A DNA stretch of 64,000 bases from Eucalyptus grandis (taxonomy: Eukaryota > Streptophyta > Magnoliopsida > Myrtales > Myrtaceae), in contig NC_052612.1 in assembly GCF_016545825.1 (NCBI RefSeq), forward strand, positions 43,631,738 to 43,695,737, given 5' to 3'. Below, piece after piece: positions 39,790 to 50,140 of the stretch (positions within the stretch are counted from its first letter, which is position 1; every line of letters begins with the position of its first letter). Below the pieces are notes generated by a model, which did not search any database, was not told the origin of the DNA, and saw only the letters and a program-made list of their open reading frames with translations. Both the position numbers and the translations under genes were made by a program.

Positions 39790-40577
39790 ATGCTAAGGAG
39801 TTCGAAAGATAACTCAAATCAATTTTCATTTTTTCTAAAATGAAAGAGATTAGACTTGATTATTTTTAAATAGGAGAAGGGGATATATTTTGTAAGCGTT
39901 TCTGATAATAATTCTGTTACAAACAAAACATCATAATCATGTTACATTAGAAAATCTACTTTAATGGGGTTATATTTTTTTTATTATTTTGTGCAATAGT
40001 CAAACAGTGAGCCATTATTTCATCAACATTTTTTTTTTAAGGTGCGTGATTTTTGGATAGATCTAGCTCACATGTATTGATGTGTGCTGATGATTTCTCC
40101 TTTGGAGATTAGGATTGAATACGCGTATGTATAATAGCCGAATCCGATAACTACATGTATGAATGCAAAATCAGAGCACACTACTCATTTAGTATTCTTG
40201 AGATGCTTTTACAAATAAAATGTGCATGCTGCACACAACATTCGCTCTTTCAGGCTCAAGTGTGAGGCCCGTGCCAATGATAGCTTAGGTCTCTATCAAC
40301 CTCCGAGCGTGCTTATTTACGAGGTGTTAGGGAAATTTCTACCATCAATTAACTAATTACATGTGCTGTCTTGCATCAAAAGTCACCACTAAAATACATG
40401 GTCATAGGTCGTGTCTTGTGTTCTTAAAAGAATGGGCAAACAAGACTAGACATATGACCTAGAATAAGCTTTTGAACCTTATCCTAAGGACAAAAGAGCA
40501 CGGCCTAATTAACTGGACCCGTGATTTAAATCTTTCGTTGTAAAGTAGGATTCGTAACTTAATTCGTGGCCTCACAT
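39790..40577. other. Spacer between the EF-hand gene and its broken copy
   Basis: AT-rich and single-copy within this window. No coding frame or element ends were recognised. Confidence 0.4.
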
Positions 40578-41290
40578 GGGGCCGGCTCCGCGGCGCACAC
40601 CACCTCCGGGTGGGCGTGCTCGAAGTGCTCCCTCCCCCACTACTTGTCCTCCCTGTGCCGCTTGAGCTCTGCCACGAGCGGATTGAACGGGACCGGCTTG
40701 TGGTGGTGGCGGGCGGCGGCGGCGGCGGGGGGCTTGAAGGTGAAGTTGGACCGGAGCTTCAAGCGGCGGTGGTGGCCACCGCAGCCATGGCCGGCGGGGG
40801 ACCGTGGGGAGCGGGAGACGAGGAGGAGGAGAAGGACGGCGACGGCAATGTAGATGGCAACGGAGAGCTTGCCCATCTAAAGGGGAGGCGCTGGGACCAT
40901 GCATGGAGATCGGAGATCGGAGATCGGCGGTGAGGGTTTTGGATATGGAGAATTTAGAGAGAGAAGGTGTTTGACGAAATCTCGAAGTGAGGTTTTCGAT
41001 GGATTTTACAGTGGGAAGCGTGCGATTTGCGCAGTTGGATCACTTTGCCGCTCTAGAGAGAGAAAGTTTAGAGAGAGAGATCTGAAATTTTATTTTATAT
41101 TTTTTGTTCTTTAGTTCGATTTTGGAGTTGCATCGTTTTATTATGACTCGCATCTTATAGAGATTTAACCTAATAAAAGAAAATTCGATAATAAAATAGT
41201 TGCTCTCTTGAAGAAATATTCGACATAAACTTTAATGAAGAAATATTTCGTTAGTCATTGATTTTTTCACTTTAATTGAAAGACAACTTT
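40578..41290 (-). pseudogene. Duplicated exon 1 and promoter of the EF-hand gene, broken
   Basis: This segment repeats 39026-39790 (about 1.55 kb away) at high identity. It includes the start codon (40876), the signal-anchor region, the His/Arg stretch, the leader and the upstream region. The copy lacks the (GGC)n run and has a Gln-to-stop change (TAG at 40640-40642), leaving 78 codons: the anchor plus a basic domain with no EF-hand. Homology stops abruptly at 40578, inside exon 1, so no splice donor or later exons were copied. If the copied promoter works it could make a short membrane peptide, but a dead fragment is the simpler reading. Confidence 0.9.
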
Positions 41291-41484
41291 AATTTTAATT
41301 TTTTTTTCGAAATGAAAGAAATCTAAAATTATTATATATTTTTGTCATTGATTTTTTTGTTTTATTATGACATCTTATAGTTATAGAAAATTCTAATAAA
41401 ATAGTTGCGAAAAATACAACTCAAATTAATTTTCAGTTAGTCATTTTTTTTCATGAAATGAAATGAAAGAAATCTAAGTTGAAA

Positions 41485-41671
41485 ATTTATTTTATATTTT
41501 TGTTCTTTAGTTCGATTTTGGAGTTGCGTCGTATCATTTTGACTCGCATCTTATAGAGATCTAATCTAATAAAAGAAAATTCAATAATAAAATAGTTGCT
41601 CTCTTGAAGAAATATTCAACATAAACTTTAATGAAGTTAAAATTTCCTAGTTAGTCATTGATTTTTTTTCT
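41485..41671. repeat. Third partial copy of the EF-hand gene upstream region
   Basis: The stretch beginning TTTTGTTCTTTAGTTCGA repeats 41090-41290 almost base for base and 39595-39790 more distantly. It runs directly into callose synthase module A, so the local duplications of both gene families abut here. Confidence 0.85.
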
Positions 41672-42305
41672 TCATTCATCATTTCACGAGCTTAGCGGAA
41701 CTTGTATCATGGACAAATAATTATTCTTTTTTTTTTATAGGCTACATAAGAATAATATTATGGAATAAAATCTTATGCTATGTTTAAGAAAAACTACCAA
41801 AGTAAATCTTATTTTGGTAAATAGTATTCCCATTCCGACAATATATCTCACTTTAAAAAGACCAAAATTGCCTCTCATTATAAGCTGATTTCAACATCTT
41901 ATTTACGGTTTCAATGGTTTGATCTTTAGTTTATTTTGAGTGGTCTAGGAAGTGAGAATTTAGGATTTCAGGATAAGCATTTTTGCAAAGAAGATGGCAT
42001 TGTCATCAATAGAGACCAATGGATAATTAGTGTAAAGGTGCAAAATGATCTTTAAAGATGACATTGTCACGCCGTATTGCTCACGCTTGCTCTCGTGGTC
42101 TGGCATCGATTGGTCACTCTCTTGCTCGCGCTTCTGTTCTCTCGCACTATTGAAATTTGCACGTGACCATTGCGGAGAGTCCAGCTTCTTTGAAAGTGAG
42201 GTCTTGCCGAATTTGCTGGCGGAGCATATTGAGCCGATTCGACGTGCGGCGAATGTGGTCCACGGCAGCGATGCTAGAGCGGCTTATCTTTGTGAGTACA
42301 ATTCT
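41672..42305 (+). pseudogene. Callose synthase 5' module A (upstream DNA plus exon 1 fragment)
   Basis: Matches the upstream DNA and first coding exon of the callose synthase copies further right. The exon piece (about 42160-42295) reads SSFFESEVLPNLLAEHIEPI and then RRAANVVHGSDARAAYLC. This resembles the N-terminal SEVVPSSLVEIAPILRVANE region of CalS1-4 family enzymes, known to me from the family. About 75 bp carrying the start codon are missing relative to modules B-D; the deletion lies between two GTG trinucleotides. After the exon donor, the homology to the other modules ends within a few bases. Confidence 0.85.
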
Positions 42306-42436
42306 TGGTAGATGGTGTTGCAATTTTCTATGTTTTAAGGATGAGTTTAGTGTTAGGGATTGTTTGGCTGTGGTGGTAGATGGTGTTGCAGCTTGTAAGT
42401 CCAAGCAATGTTATAGGGGAGTGATGGGTTTTTCTA

Positions 42437-42927
42437 TGTGTAGATGGGCCTAAGTAGGCCTGTCTGCCCATGATGGGCCTAAGAACCCGGCCCGCAGGTT
42501 AAAGGACCATGTATGAAGGGTTGAGATATGAAAGGGTACGTTGAGAGTTGCGTCTTTTGGAAGATGCGTTTTACGTTGAGGGGTTACGTCTTTTCGGGGA
42601 GACGTTTTAAGAGATAGAAAGAAAAAGAGAACGTACCTTTACGTAGGAACGTTTTCACTTTCTCTCCCTCCCAAAAAAGAACGTACGTCTTTTCATTTCA
42701 GAGTTTTTCTCCCCTTAATAGCAACAGTACGCTGCTCGGTAGAATGGAATCGGGATTCTTCCTCGAACTTCAATGTTGGTGTTTTACTTTGTGGAAAATA
42801 AGGTACGTTCAATTTTGTTACGTGCTTTTTGATCGGTGATACATGTATTCCTAGGCTCGTCTTCCGCGTTTGTTTTAGGGGTTCGATTGAGTATCGGATC
42901 CGTTTAGAGAATTCATTATTCCTAACA
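42437..42927 (+). mobile_element. Ty1-copia-type LTR, copy 1
   Basis: About 491 bp starting TGTGTAGA and ending ATTCCTAACA, followed one base later by a tRNA-Met primer binding site. A second copy lies at 46835-47310. The right end (ATTCCTAACA plus primer site) is firm; the left end is set by where the two copies start to match and may be off by some bases. No polyprotein frame follows, so it is either non-autonomous or a broken 5' end. Confidence 0.75.
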
Positions 42928-42928
42928 T

Positions 42929-42940
42929 TGGTATCAGAGC
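42929..42940 (+). other. Retroelement primer binding site (tRNA-iMet)
   Basis: TGGTATCAGAGC, the standard plant copia primer site complementary to the 3' end of initiator tRNA-Met, one base after the LTR. Confidence 0.88.
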
Positions 42941-43793
42941 CATAGTTCACGTTTCTCGATCCCTTTTCATGTTTATGAATTGTTTTTTAATTGATTTTTC
43001 GTGAAACATTGTTGTCGGTCGATCGGGGACAGAAAAAAATCTAGACACTTGTATTGTTCCCCCTCGTTTTTTTTTTTTTTTTAAATTTTCTTTAAATTGA
43101 AGTTTGTTTCTGATAGTGTAGGGTCGAAGCTCTCATCGATATGAGTGGCGGATCGCCGCCGGGGGCTGCTAGACATGCAGCCATGTGCAACCGGAACGAA
43201 CTGGGGTCGTTGACGCGTGCGATACAGTCCCCCTCGGGCGCTTGCGACGCAAGCATCGTTTCGGTCCCAGGCATGTGCGACGCACGCGTGTGGTTGTTGG
43301 CGTGCCAGTTGACGTCATGGTGATGTTAGCCACGCACGTGCGTGGCACGTGCCCGATGACGTCATTGTGACGTCAGTGCGCATGTGCGTCGCACGTGCAG
43401 GGCCGGTAAGTTCAAACTGACCCAACCTATTCGACCCGTTCGACCCGTTGACACGTTGACTTTGACCTTTGACCGTTGACCTACGTTAATCACCGTTGAC
43501 CGGTATTGACTGGCGAAAAAAGAGAGAGAGAGAAAATTATGTATTTTCCAATTTAAATATTCTAGAGTTAATATTCGAGAATCAAACATGTAACCTTTTT
43601 CCGAATGTACGAGCTGATATCATTTCCATTGAGTACCATACCATAAGACTTACATTTTAGAGCAATTAGTTTAATCAATGGTGTCTTGCATTGATCAAGA
43701 CTCTCTGTTCGTTATCATATATGATTAGATAAGGGTCGGTATTGGACGTTGATATAACAAACAGTGCTGCTAAATACCCTTGTAAGTTACTCG
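42941..43793 (+). mobile_element. Retroelement leader/internal DNA with W-box cluster, copy 1
   Basis: Non-coding leader repeated at 47324-48207. It contains a poly(T) run, a GC-rich stretch with many CGCACGTG-like words (43190-43400), and a cluster of seven TTGAC cores, six of them full W boxes (TTGACC or TTGACT), within about 65 bp (43448-43511). W boxes are the binding sites of WRKY factors. No gag or pol frame is present. The two copies diverge after the word GTTGATATAACAAA. Confidence 0.75.
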
Positions 43794-43989
43794 TTTTTGT
43801 AACTTTTCAACGATTGATGATAGAAAATCTGGTTAGATGTTTTGGCCAATAAAAGCTCAAACAACGCTTGAATATATTTTACATGATATATAACTCATGT
43901 AGACTTAGGATTACTCTATGTAACTAATGGCATAATTATGAATAACCCATGAATATTTTGTTTGCTAATTTTCTTGCTTGTCATGTATG

Positions 43990-46305
43990 GTTCGTTTCCA
44001 TTATGGTCATCTGACGTCTTTGATCTGCTGTTTCACCATACTGTGGTGTCAGTAAGGCTTCAAAGACCATCAATTTAAGTGAAGACATATTCGCGGGTAT
44101 ATGGGTCTTTGCAATTGCCTATTATAACTAATTGGCTTTAGCTTTACATGTATGTTTATATTTAATTTTTCTCTCTTGCAGGATTCAGTTCTATACTTCG
44201 TGAGTGTAGTATAACCCATCATGAATACATACAAGTAGGAAAAGGCAAAGATGATTTTAATCAGATCTCCATGTTTGAAGCTAAAATTGCAAGTGGAAAT
44301 GGAGAGCAGACTTTGAGTAGAGATGTGTATCAACTTGGATGTCTTTTTGATTTCTTTAGAACGTTATCATTTTATTTCACCACCGTTGGCTTTTACATCA
44401 TTTTTCTGGTAAGTCAGCATTCTCCTCCTATTGTTTTATTTTTCTCTCTTTGCATATCTCAATTCTGAACTGTTTTTTTTTTTTTTTTTTTTTTTTGTGG
44501 CAAATTACTTTGCTTGCAATATATGTCTTCCTTTATGCCCGTCTTTATTTACTTCTTAGTGGGCTTGAAAAGGAATTTAGTACTCAGCCAGGATTCAAAG
44601 ACGGTAAGACTCTCCCGATGGCTATTAGCTCCCCGTCACTTTTACATTTTGGATTTCTTACAGGATTGTGTCACGGTCAAGAGGTTCTGGTGCTAAAGGG
44701 CCGTGATAATGCCGCGGTGGACCTCCTATGCTCGATTGGCTTCCCCACAAGTCTCCTTCCAGAATTTTCCAAGGGGCGGGCGTAATCGTCAATACGTCAA
44801 GTTCTAGAAGTCTCTGTCGGTAGTTGAGGCGGTGCGATCTTGTCCGCCGAATCAAATCTAAATCAACGGATGTAATCCGAGGGCCTCAAGTATAAGAAGG
44901 GGTGCCATCCCTCTTATTTGTAACCATCCAACATTTTAGCAATATAAGGCTTCCTTTTTTATCAGAGCTCCTCTCTCTAAACTTTCTCTACGATCCGGGT
45001 GCGCTGAGCGAGTTGTGCGATTGATCGAGTAAGCCTTGGGTGTGCTGAGCGAGTTGTGAAGGAACTCTGAATAGTTGTTTGAACAATGAGTTGCATTTAC
45101 GTACTATTAGTGCTAATATTGGCATGTTTGGGGCGATGAAAGAAATAACTGATTAGTCCTTCTATTGTAGGCATTATTTTTTTTTTCGTACAAAAAAGAA
45201 TTAAGAAATACTCATGGTAACCATTAGAGCCAACGAAATTAGTAATATTATCCGTGAATGTATTGAGCAATATAATAGAGAAGTAAAGATTGTAACGAGT
45301 TGTGCGATTGATCGAGTAAGCCTTGGGTGCGTTGAGTGAGTTGTGCGATTGATCCTGAGTCGCCGCAAATCGATCGGCCCGATCGAGTAAGCCTTGGGTG
45401 CGCTGAGCGAGTTGTGCGATTGATCGCGAGTCACCGCGAATCGATTGGCCCATGACAATTGCCTATTATTTTTGAAATGGCCATAGAAAGGGGAATTGCA
45501 ATTGCACTTCGTGATCTTTTGCTTATGCTGTTTCAATTTGGCCTTGTTTTTTACACCTTCTCTCTGGAAACAAAGGCGCATTATTATGGAAGAACTTTAC
45601 TCCATGGAGGTGCAAAGTAGAGGGCTCTCGGTTGCAGTTTGCAGTCAACTATAGAACTTATTCGCGCACTCATTTTGTTAAAGGATTGGATTTGAATTAG
45701 TGGTTTTGTTGATTGTGTACCATATTTTTGGCCATTCATATAGGGACAGTATTGTTAGTTTCTTGATCACATTGTTCTTCTGGCTCATGGCTAGGAGTTG
45801 GCTTTTAGCCCATTTTCTATTTAATCATTCTAGTTTCAATTGGCAGAATATTTGTGATGATTGGAAAGATTGGATTAAATGGATGAACAATCAAAAGCCT
45901 AGACCTGAAATTAGTTGGCAAGTATGGCAAGTATGGTGGGAAGCGGAACAGTAACATTGCGGAATACTAGTTGAGATAATATTGGCAAGTATGGTGGGAA
46001 ACGGAACAACAGCATCTGCGGAATACTAGTTGAGATAATATTGGCATTGCGATTTTTTGTATGTGTCTGGTGCATCACTTGGACATCGCAAAGCATATCA
46101 ACTGGGTATATAATTCATTTGTTCCTATTTCTTCCTATATCCACAATATAAATGTTTGTTCATATTTCTTCCTATCTCAAAAGGGAATTAAATAAGAATA
46201 AGAAAGAGCGACATCATGGTGTTCATATTCCTATTTGGCATATTTATCGGTCTATGGCATGTCATGACTTATGATCTTCCTTATATTGTTTGTGATGATG
46301 GTAAG
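43990..46305 (+). pseudogene. Callose synthase C-terminal fragment, decayed
   Basis: Carries pieces of the C-terminal catalytic and membrane region of a CalS enzyme (beta-1,3-glucan synthase of the plasma membrane). 43990-44096 encodes RFHYGH, then out of frame SKASKTINLSEDIFA. 44182-44408 is an intact exon with EYIQVGKGKDDFNQISMFEA and EQTLSRD. About 44500-44668 encodes YVFLYARLYLLLSGLEKEFS but lacks an acceptor AG after a poly(T) run. The same exon resumes at 45462 (PIIFEMAIERG, HYYGRTLLHGGAK), then TAG at 45618-45620 and frameshifts. 45700-45950 encodes VYHIFGHSYRD and WQNICDDWKDWIKW. A 58-bp tandem duplication lies at 45926-46041. A 789-bp solo LTR interrupts it. Probably the 3' half of a dead tandem paralogue whose 5' end is module A. 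Confidence 0.88.
44669..45457. mobile_element. Solo LTR inside the callose synthase fragment
   Basis: 789 bp from TGTCACGGTC to CATGACA, an inverted TGTCA/TGACA terminus. It is flanked by ATTG on both sides; removing it and one ATTG restores a continuous callose synthase reading (GFLTGLPIIFEM). It contains a TATA-like AGTATAAGAAGG near 44888 and several partial direct repeats of GAGCGAGTTGTGCGATTGATC (44995-45440). No primer site or second LTR, so it was probably left by LTR-LTR recombination. Confidence 0.78.
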
Positions 46306-46834
46306 AATATATGATCCGTTTGTTCCAAAATTTCTTGTCAATGAATTAGTTGAACAAGTTATATACCATATTGTATTTTTACTTTTATGAGCTTTGTTGT
46401 AATGAAACCGGAGCCTTGAGCTATTGGCAATCATCAAAGAGATCATCCAATACCCTGCTTCTATCTTAAAGTCCAAGTACTATTATCATTGGCCATACTT
46501 ATCTTGTTTTAGTTGGCTAGCTAGAAGCTTCAAAATATGTTGGCCAGCTCCATGTCGTCTTTCAACTAACATGAACACCATAAAAAATATGTTCATGCTT
46601 CTTTTCTGATATCGGCAGTTTATTTGGTTTTTGTTGGTTGGCCAATTTCAATTGTCCTCCTAGGTGCTTTATTTCTCATATGATTTTATTGATTCTTCTA
46701 TATTCTAGAAACACTTGTGGATGCTGGTCTTCTAGGTAGTATGAAATGATAACATTTTCTTCTAATGACACTAGATGCTGACTGAACACATGGCTGTGGT
46801 ATAACATTCTTGTTTGTATTTTGCATATTTTCTA
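46306..46834. other. Spacer between callose synthase fragment and LTR copy 2
   Basis: AT-rich. It could be decayed intron or exon of the same callose synthase fragment, but I could not recognise further family motifs. Confidence 0.4.
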
Positions 46835-47310
46835 TGTGTAGACTATTTGCCCATGATGGGCCTAAGAACCTGGCCCGCAGGTTAAAGGACCATGTATGAA
46901 GGGTTGAGACATGAAAGGGTATGTTGAGAGTTGCGTCTTTTAGAAGATGCGTTTTACGTTGAGGGGTTACGTCTTTTCGAGGAGATGTTTTAAGAGACAA
47001 AAAGAAAAAGAGAACGTACCTTTACGTAGGAACGTTTTCACTTTCTCCCCCTCCCAAAAAAGAACGTACGTCTTTTCATTTCAAAGTTTTTCTCCCCCTA
47101 ATAGCAACAGTACGCTGCTCGATAGAATGGAATTATGATTCTTTCTCGAACATCAACGTTGGTGTTTTACTCTGTGGAAAATAAGGTACATTCGATTTCG
47201 TGACATGCTTTTTGATCGGTGATACATATGTTCCTAGGCTCGTCTTCCGCGTTTGTTTTAGGAGTTCGATTGAGTATCGGATCCGTTTAGGGAATTCGTT
47301 ATTCCTAACA
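46835..47310 (+). mobile_element. Ty1-copia-type LTR, copy 2
   Basis: About 476 bp, a direct repeat of 42437-42927. It lacks a short insertion near the left end and ends in the same ATTCCTAACA. It too is followed by a primer site, so the two LTRs are not the two ends of one element. They are the same (5') end present twice, most simply from a segmental duplication. Confidence 0.75.
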
Positions 47311-47311
47311 T

Positions 47312-47323
47312 TGGTATCAAAGC
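47312..47323 (+). other. Primer binding site, copy 2 (one mismatch)
   Basis: TGGTATCAAAGC, the tRNA-iMet site with one G-to-A change relative to copy 1. Confidence 0.82.
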
Positions 47324-48207
47324 CATAGTTCACGTTTCTCGATCCCTTTTCATGTTTATGAATTGTTTTTGATTGATTTTTCGTGAAACATTGCCATCGG
47401 TCGATCGGGGACAGAAAAAAATCTCGACACCCGTACTGTTCTTCCTTTTTATTATTATTTTTATTTTTTTTTTATTTTCTGTAAATTGAAGTTCGTTTTT
47501 GATAGCGTAGGTCGAAGCTCTCATCGATATGAGAAAAACAAGTGGCGGATCGCCGCTGGAGGCCGCCAGACGCACAACCACGTGCGGCCGAAATGAACTA
47601 GGGTCGTTGACTCGTGTGATACGGTCCCTCTCGGGCACGTGCAACGCACGCACGCACGTGGTCATTGGCGCCTGCACAGCAGCACGCGCCAGTTGACGTC
47701 ATGGTGATGTTAGCCACGCACGTGCGTGACACGTGCCCGCTGACGTCATCATGACGTTAGTGCGCATGTGCGTCGCATGTGCTGGCAGTTGACGTCATGG
47801 TGATGTTCCACGCTAACTCAACCGTCATCGTGACCCGTTCGACCCGTTGGTAAGTTCAAACGTTGACCTTGACCTTTGACCTGTTGACCCGTGTTAATCA
47901 TCGTTGACCGGTGTTGACTGGCGAGAAAAAGAGAGAGAGAGGAAAATCATGTATTTTCTAATTTAAATATTCTAGAGTTAATATTAGAGGACCAAACATG
48001 CAACTTTTTCCGAATGTACAAGCTCGTAGCTCAAATGATATCATTTCCATTGAGTACCATGCCCTATGACTTACATTTTAGAGCATTTAGTTTAATCAAT
48101 GGTGTCTTGCATTGATCAAGACTCTCTGTTCGTTATCATATATGATCAGATAAGGATCAGTATTAGACGTTGATATAACAAATAGCGTTGCTAGATACCC
48201 TTGCAAG
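47324..48207 (+). mobile_element. Retroelement leader with W-box cluster, copy 2
   Basis: Repeat of the leader at 42941-43793, with small insertions. The cluster here has six TTGACC/TTGACT boxes within about 57 bp (47862-47918). It runs straight into callose synthase module B, whereas copy 1 runs into the C-terminal fragment. Confidence 0.75.
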
Positions 48208-50140
48208 TTGGCCAGGGAATTTAAGGTTGTACAAAGGATTTTCTTCATTCATTATTTCACGAGCTTAGCGGAACTTGTATCATGAACAAATAAAAACTAG
48301 ATATTCGCGTAGCATCCCATAATAATTATTGTTTTTTTTAATAGGCTACATAAGAATATTATGGAATAAAACCTTATACTTCGTTTAAGAAAAAATACCA
48401 AAGTAAATATCATTTTGGTAAATACTATTCACATACCGACGATATATCTCTCTTTGAAAAGACAAAAATTGCCTCTCATTATAAGCAAATTTCAACATCT
48501 TATTTAGGGTTTCAATGGTTTGATCTTTAGTTTATTTTGAGTGGTTTAGGAAGTGAGAATTTAGGATTCCGGAATAAGTATTTTTACAAAGAAGATGGCA
48601 TTGTCATCAATAGAGACCGATGGATAATTTGTGTAAAGGTGCAAAATGATCTTTAAAGATGGTATTGTCACGCTTCGCTCACGCTTGCTCACGTTCTCAC
48701 GCTTGCTCTTGTGCATTGATTGATCACTTTCTTGCTTGCGCTTCTGTTCCCTAGCACTATCGAAATTTGCACGTGGGCTTGGCCAACTATATTTGAACTT
48801 TTTCTTGGAAAATGGGGCTTTTAGGTTCAATGTCGAGAGGAGGGGTGACCACTGCGGAAAGTCCAGCTTTTTGAGAGTGAGGTCTTGCCGAATTTGCTAG
48901 CGGAGCATATCGAGCCAATTCTACGTGCGGTGAATGTGGTCCACAGCAGCGATGTTAGAGCAGCTTTTCTTTGTGAGTACAGTTCTTTAAGATAATTACT
49001 TATATTTTTGAATCATCATGTCACTTAATGTAAGCTTGCTGGTTGTTATGATGTAGGTCGATTTTATGCTCATGAAAAGACTTGCAAGTTGGTGTTTTAA
49101 TCTGTAATAGTACGTTGCTCAGTAGAACGAGATTATGATTCTTTCTCGAACTTCAACGTTGGTGTTTTAATCTGTAGAAAATAAGGTATGTTCGGGACGT
49201 GCTTTTCGATCGGTGATACATGTGTTCCTGAGCTCGTCTTCCGTGTTTGTTTTAGGGTTTCGATTGAGTATTGGATCCGTTTAAGGAATTCGTTATTCCC
49301 AATAGGGAGGAATTATATCCGAGACGTTCTCCCTTTCTCACCTCCTCTACCCTCCCTCAGCGGCCTCCCTCACTAGCCTCGCCTCACCTCACTCGCCCGC
49401 CTCGTGCTCTTTTGCTCGTCTCACCTCGGTTCGCCTCGCCTCGCCTCGCCTCGCCTCGCCCCCTCAGCTCGCCTCACCTCGGTTCACCCGCCTTGCCTTG
49501 CTCACTAGGGCTCGCCTTGACTGCTCTTCCCTTCGCAGGTTCCTTGCCCTCTCTCTCTTTGGTGGATTTGCTTCGTTTCTTTAAAGAAATCACCAATCAT
49601 GGAATAACTCATGGAATAACGATTTGTAGATTAGCATAATAATTTGCAGAATTTGGCTATCTTGCCTAGGATTTTTACAAGCTTGTATTTGAGACTGCTT
49701 CATTATCTACATCATCAGCATGAAATTAAACTTATATAGAGAGTGCAAACATTTAGATTTTAAAGTATATAGTATTCACTTATTTTATACATCAATATAC
49801 ACACACACAAACATCATCATAATGAGTATCTTAAAAGCACCATTCGAGCATATTAGATAAGGAAATTCTTGATTTATGGAAGATTGATTACACGGATAAA
49901 TATTCTAGAGTTAATATTCGAGGACCAAACATGCAACTTTTTTCCGAATATACAAACTCGTAGCTCAAATGATCTCCTATCCATTGAGTATCATACCATA
50001 GGACTTACATTTTAGAGCAGTTAGTTTAATCAATGGTGTCTTGCATTGGTCAAGACTCTTTGTCGTTATCATATATGATCAGATAAGGGTCAGTATTGGA
50101 CGTTGATATAACAAGCAGTGCTGCTAAATGCCCCCACATG
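48208..50140 (+). pseudogene. Callose synthase 5' module B (1.93-kb tandem unit)
   Basis: Contains the upstream DNA (48208-48829), exon 1 (ATG 48830, donor after 48972), intron and exon 2 start (49057, RFYAHEKTCKL). These are joined to a truncated LTR piece (about 49105-49305), a CT/CGCCTC-rich stretch and AT-rich DNA that ends where module C begins. Relative to module D the G-run after the ATG is one base shorter and the T-run is also short, so the ATG frame stops early and cannot reach the conserved SEVLPNLLAEHIEP segment. No later exons follow. Confidence 0.85.
49432..49461. repeat. (CGCCT)n microsatellite in module B
   Basis: About six CGCCT units. The matching part of module C (near 51320) has only short degenerate versions. 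Confidence 0.85.

Noticed and set aside
42437..47310. Reading both LTR copies as one 4.9-kb retrotransposon that captured a callose synthase C-terminus
   Set aside because: The right-hand LTR is followed by a primer site and leader, as a 5' LTR would be, and no polypurine tract precedes it; a duplicated 5' block fits better.
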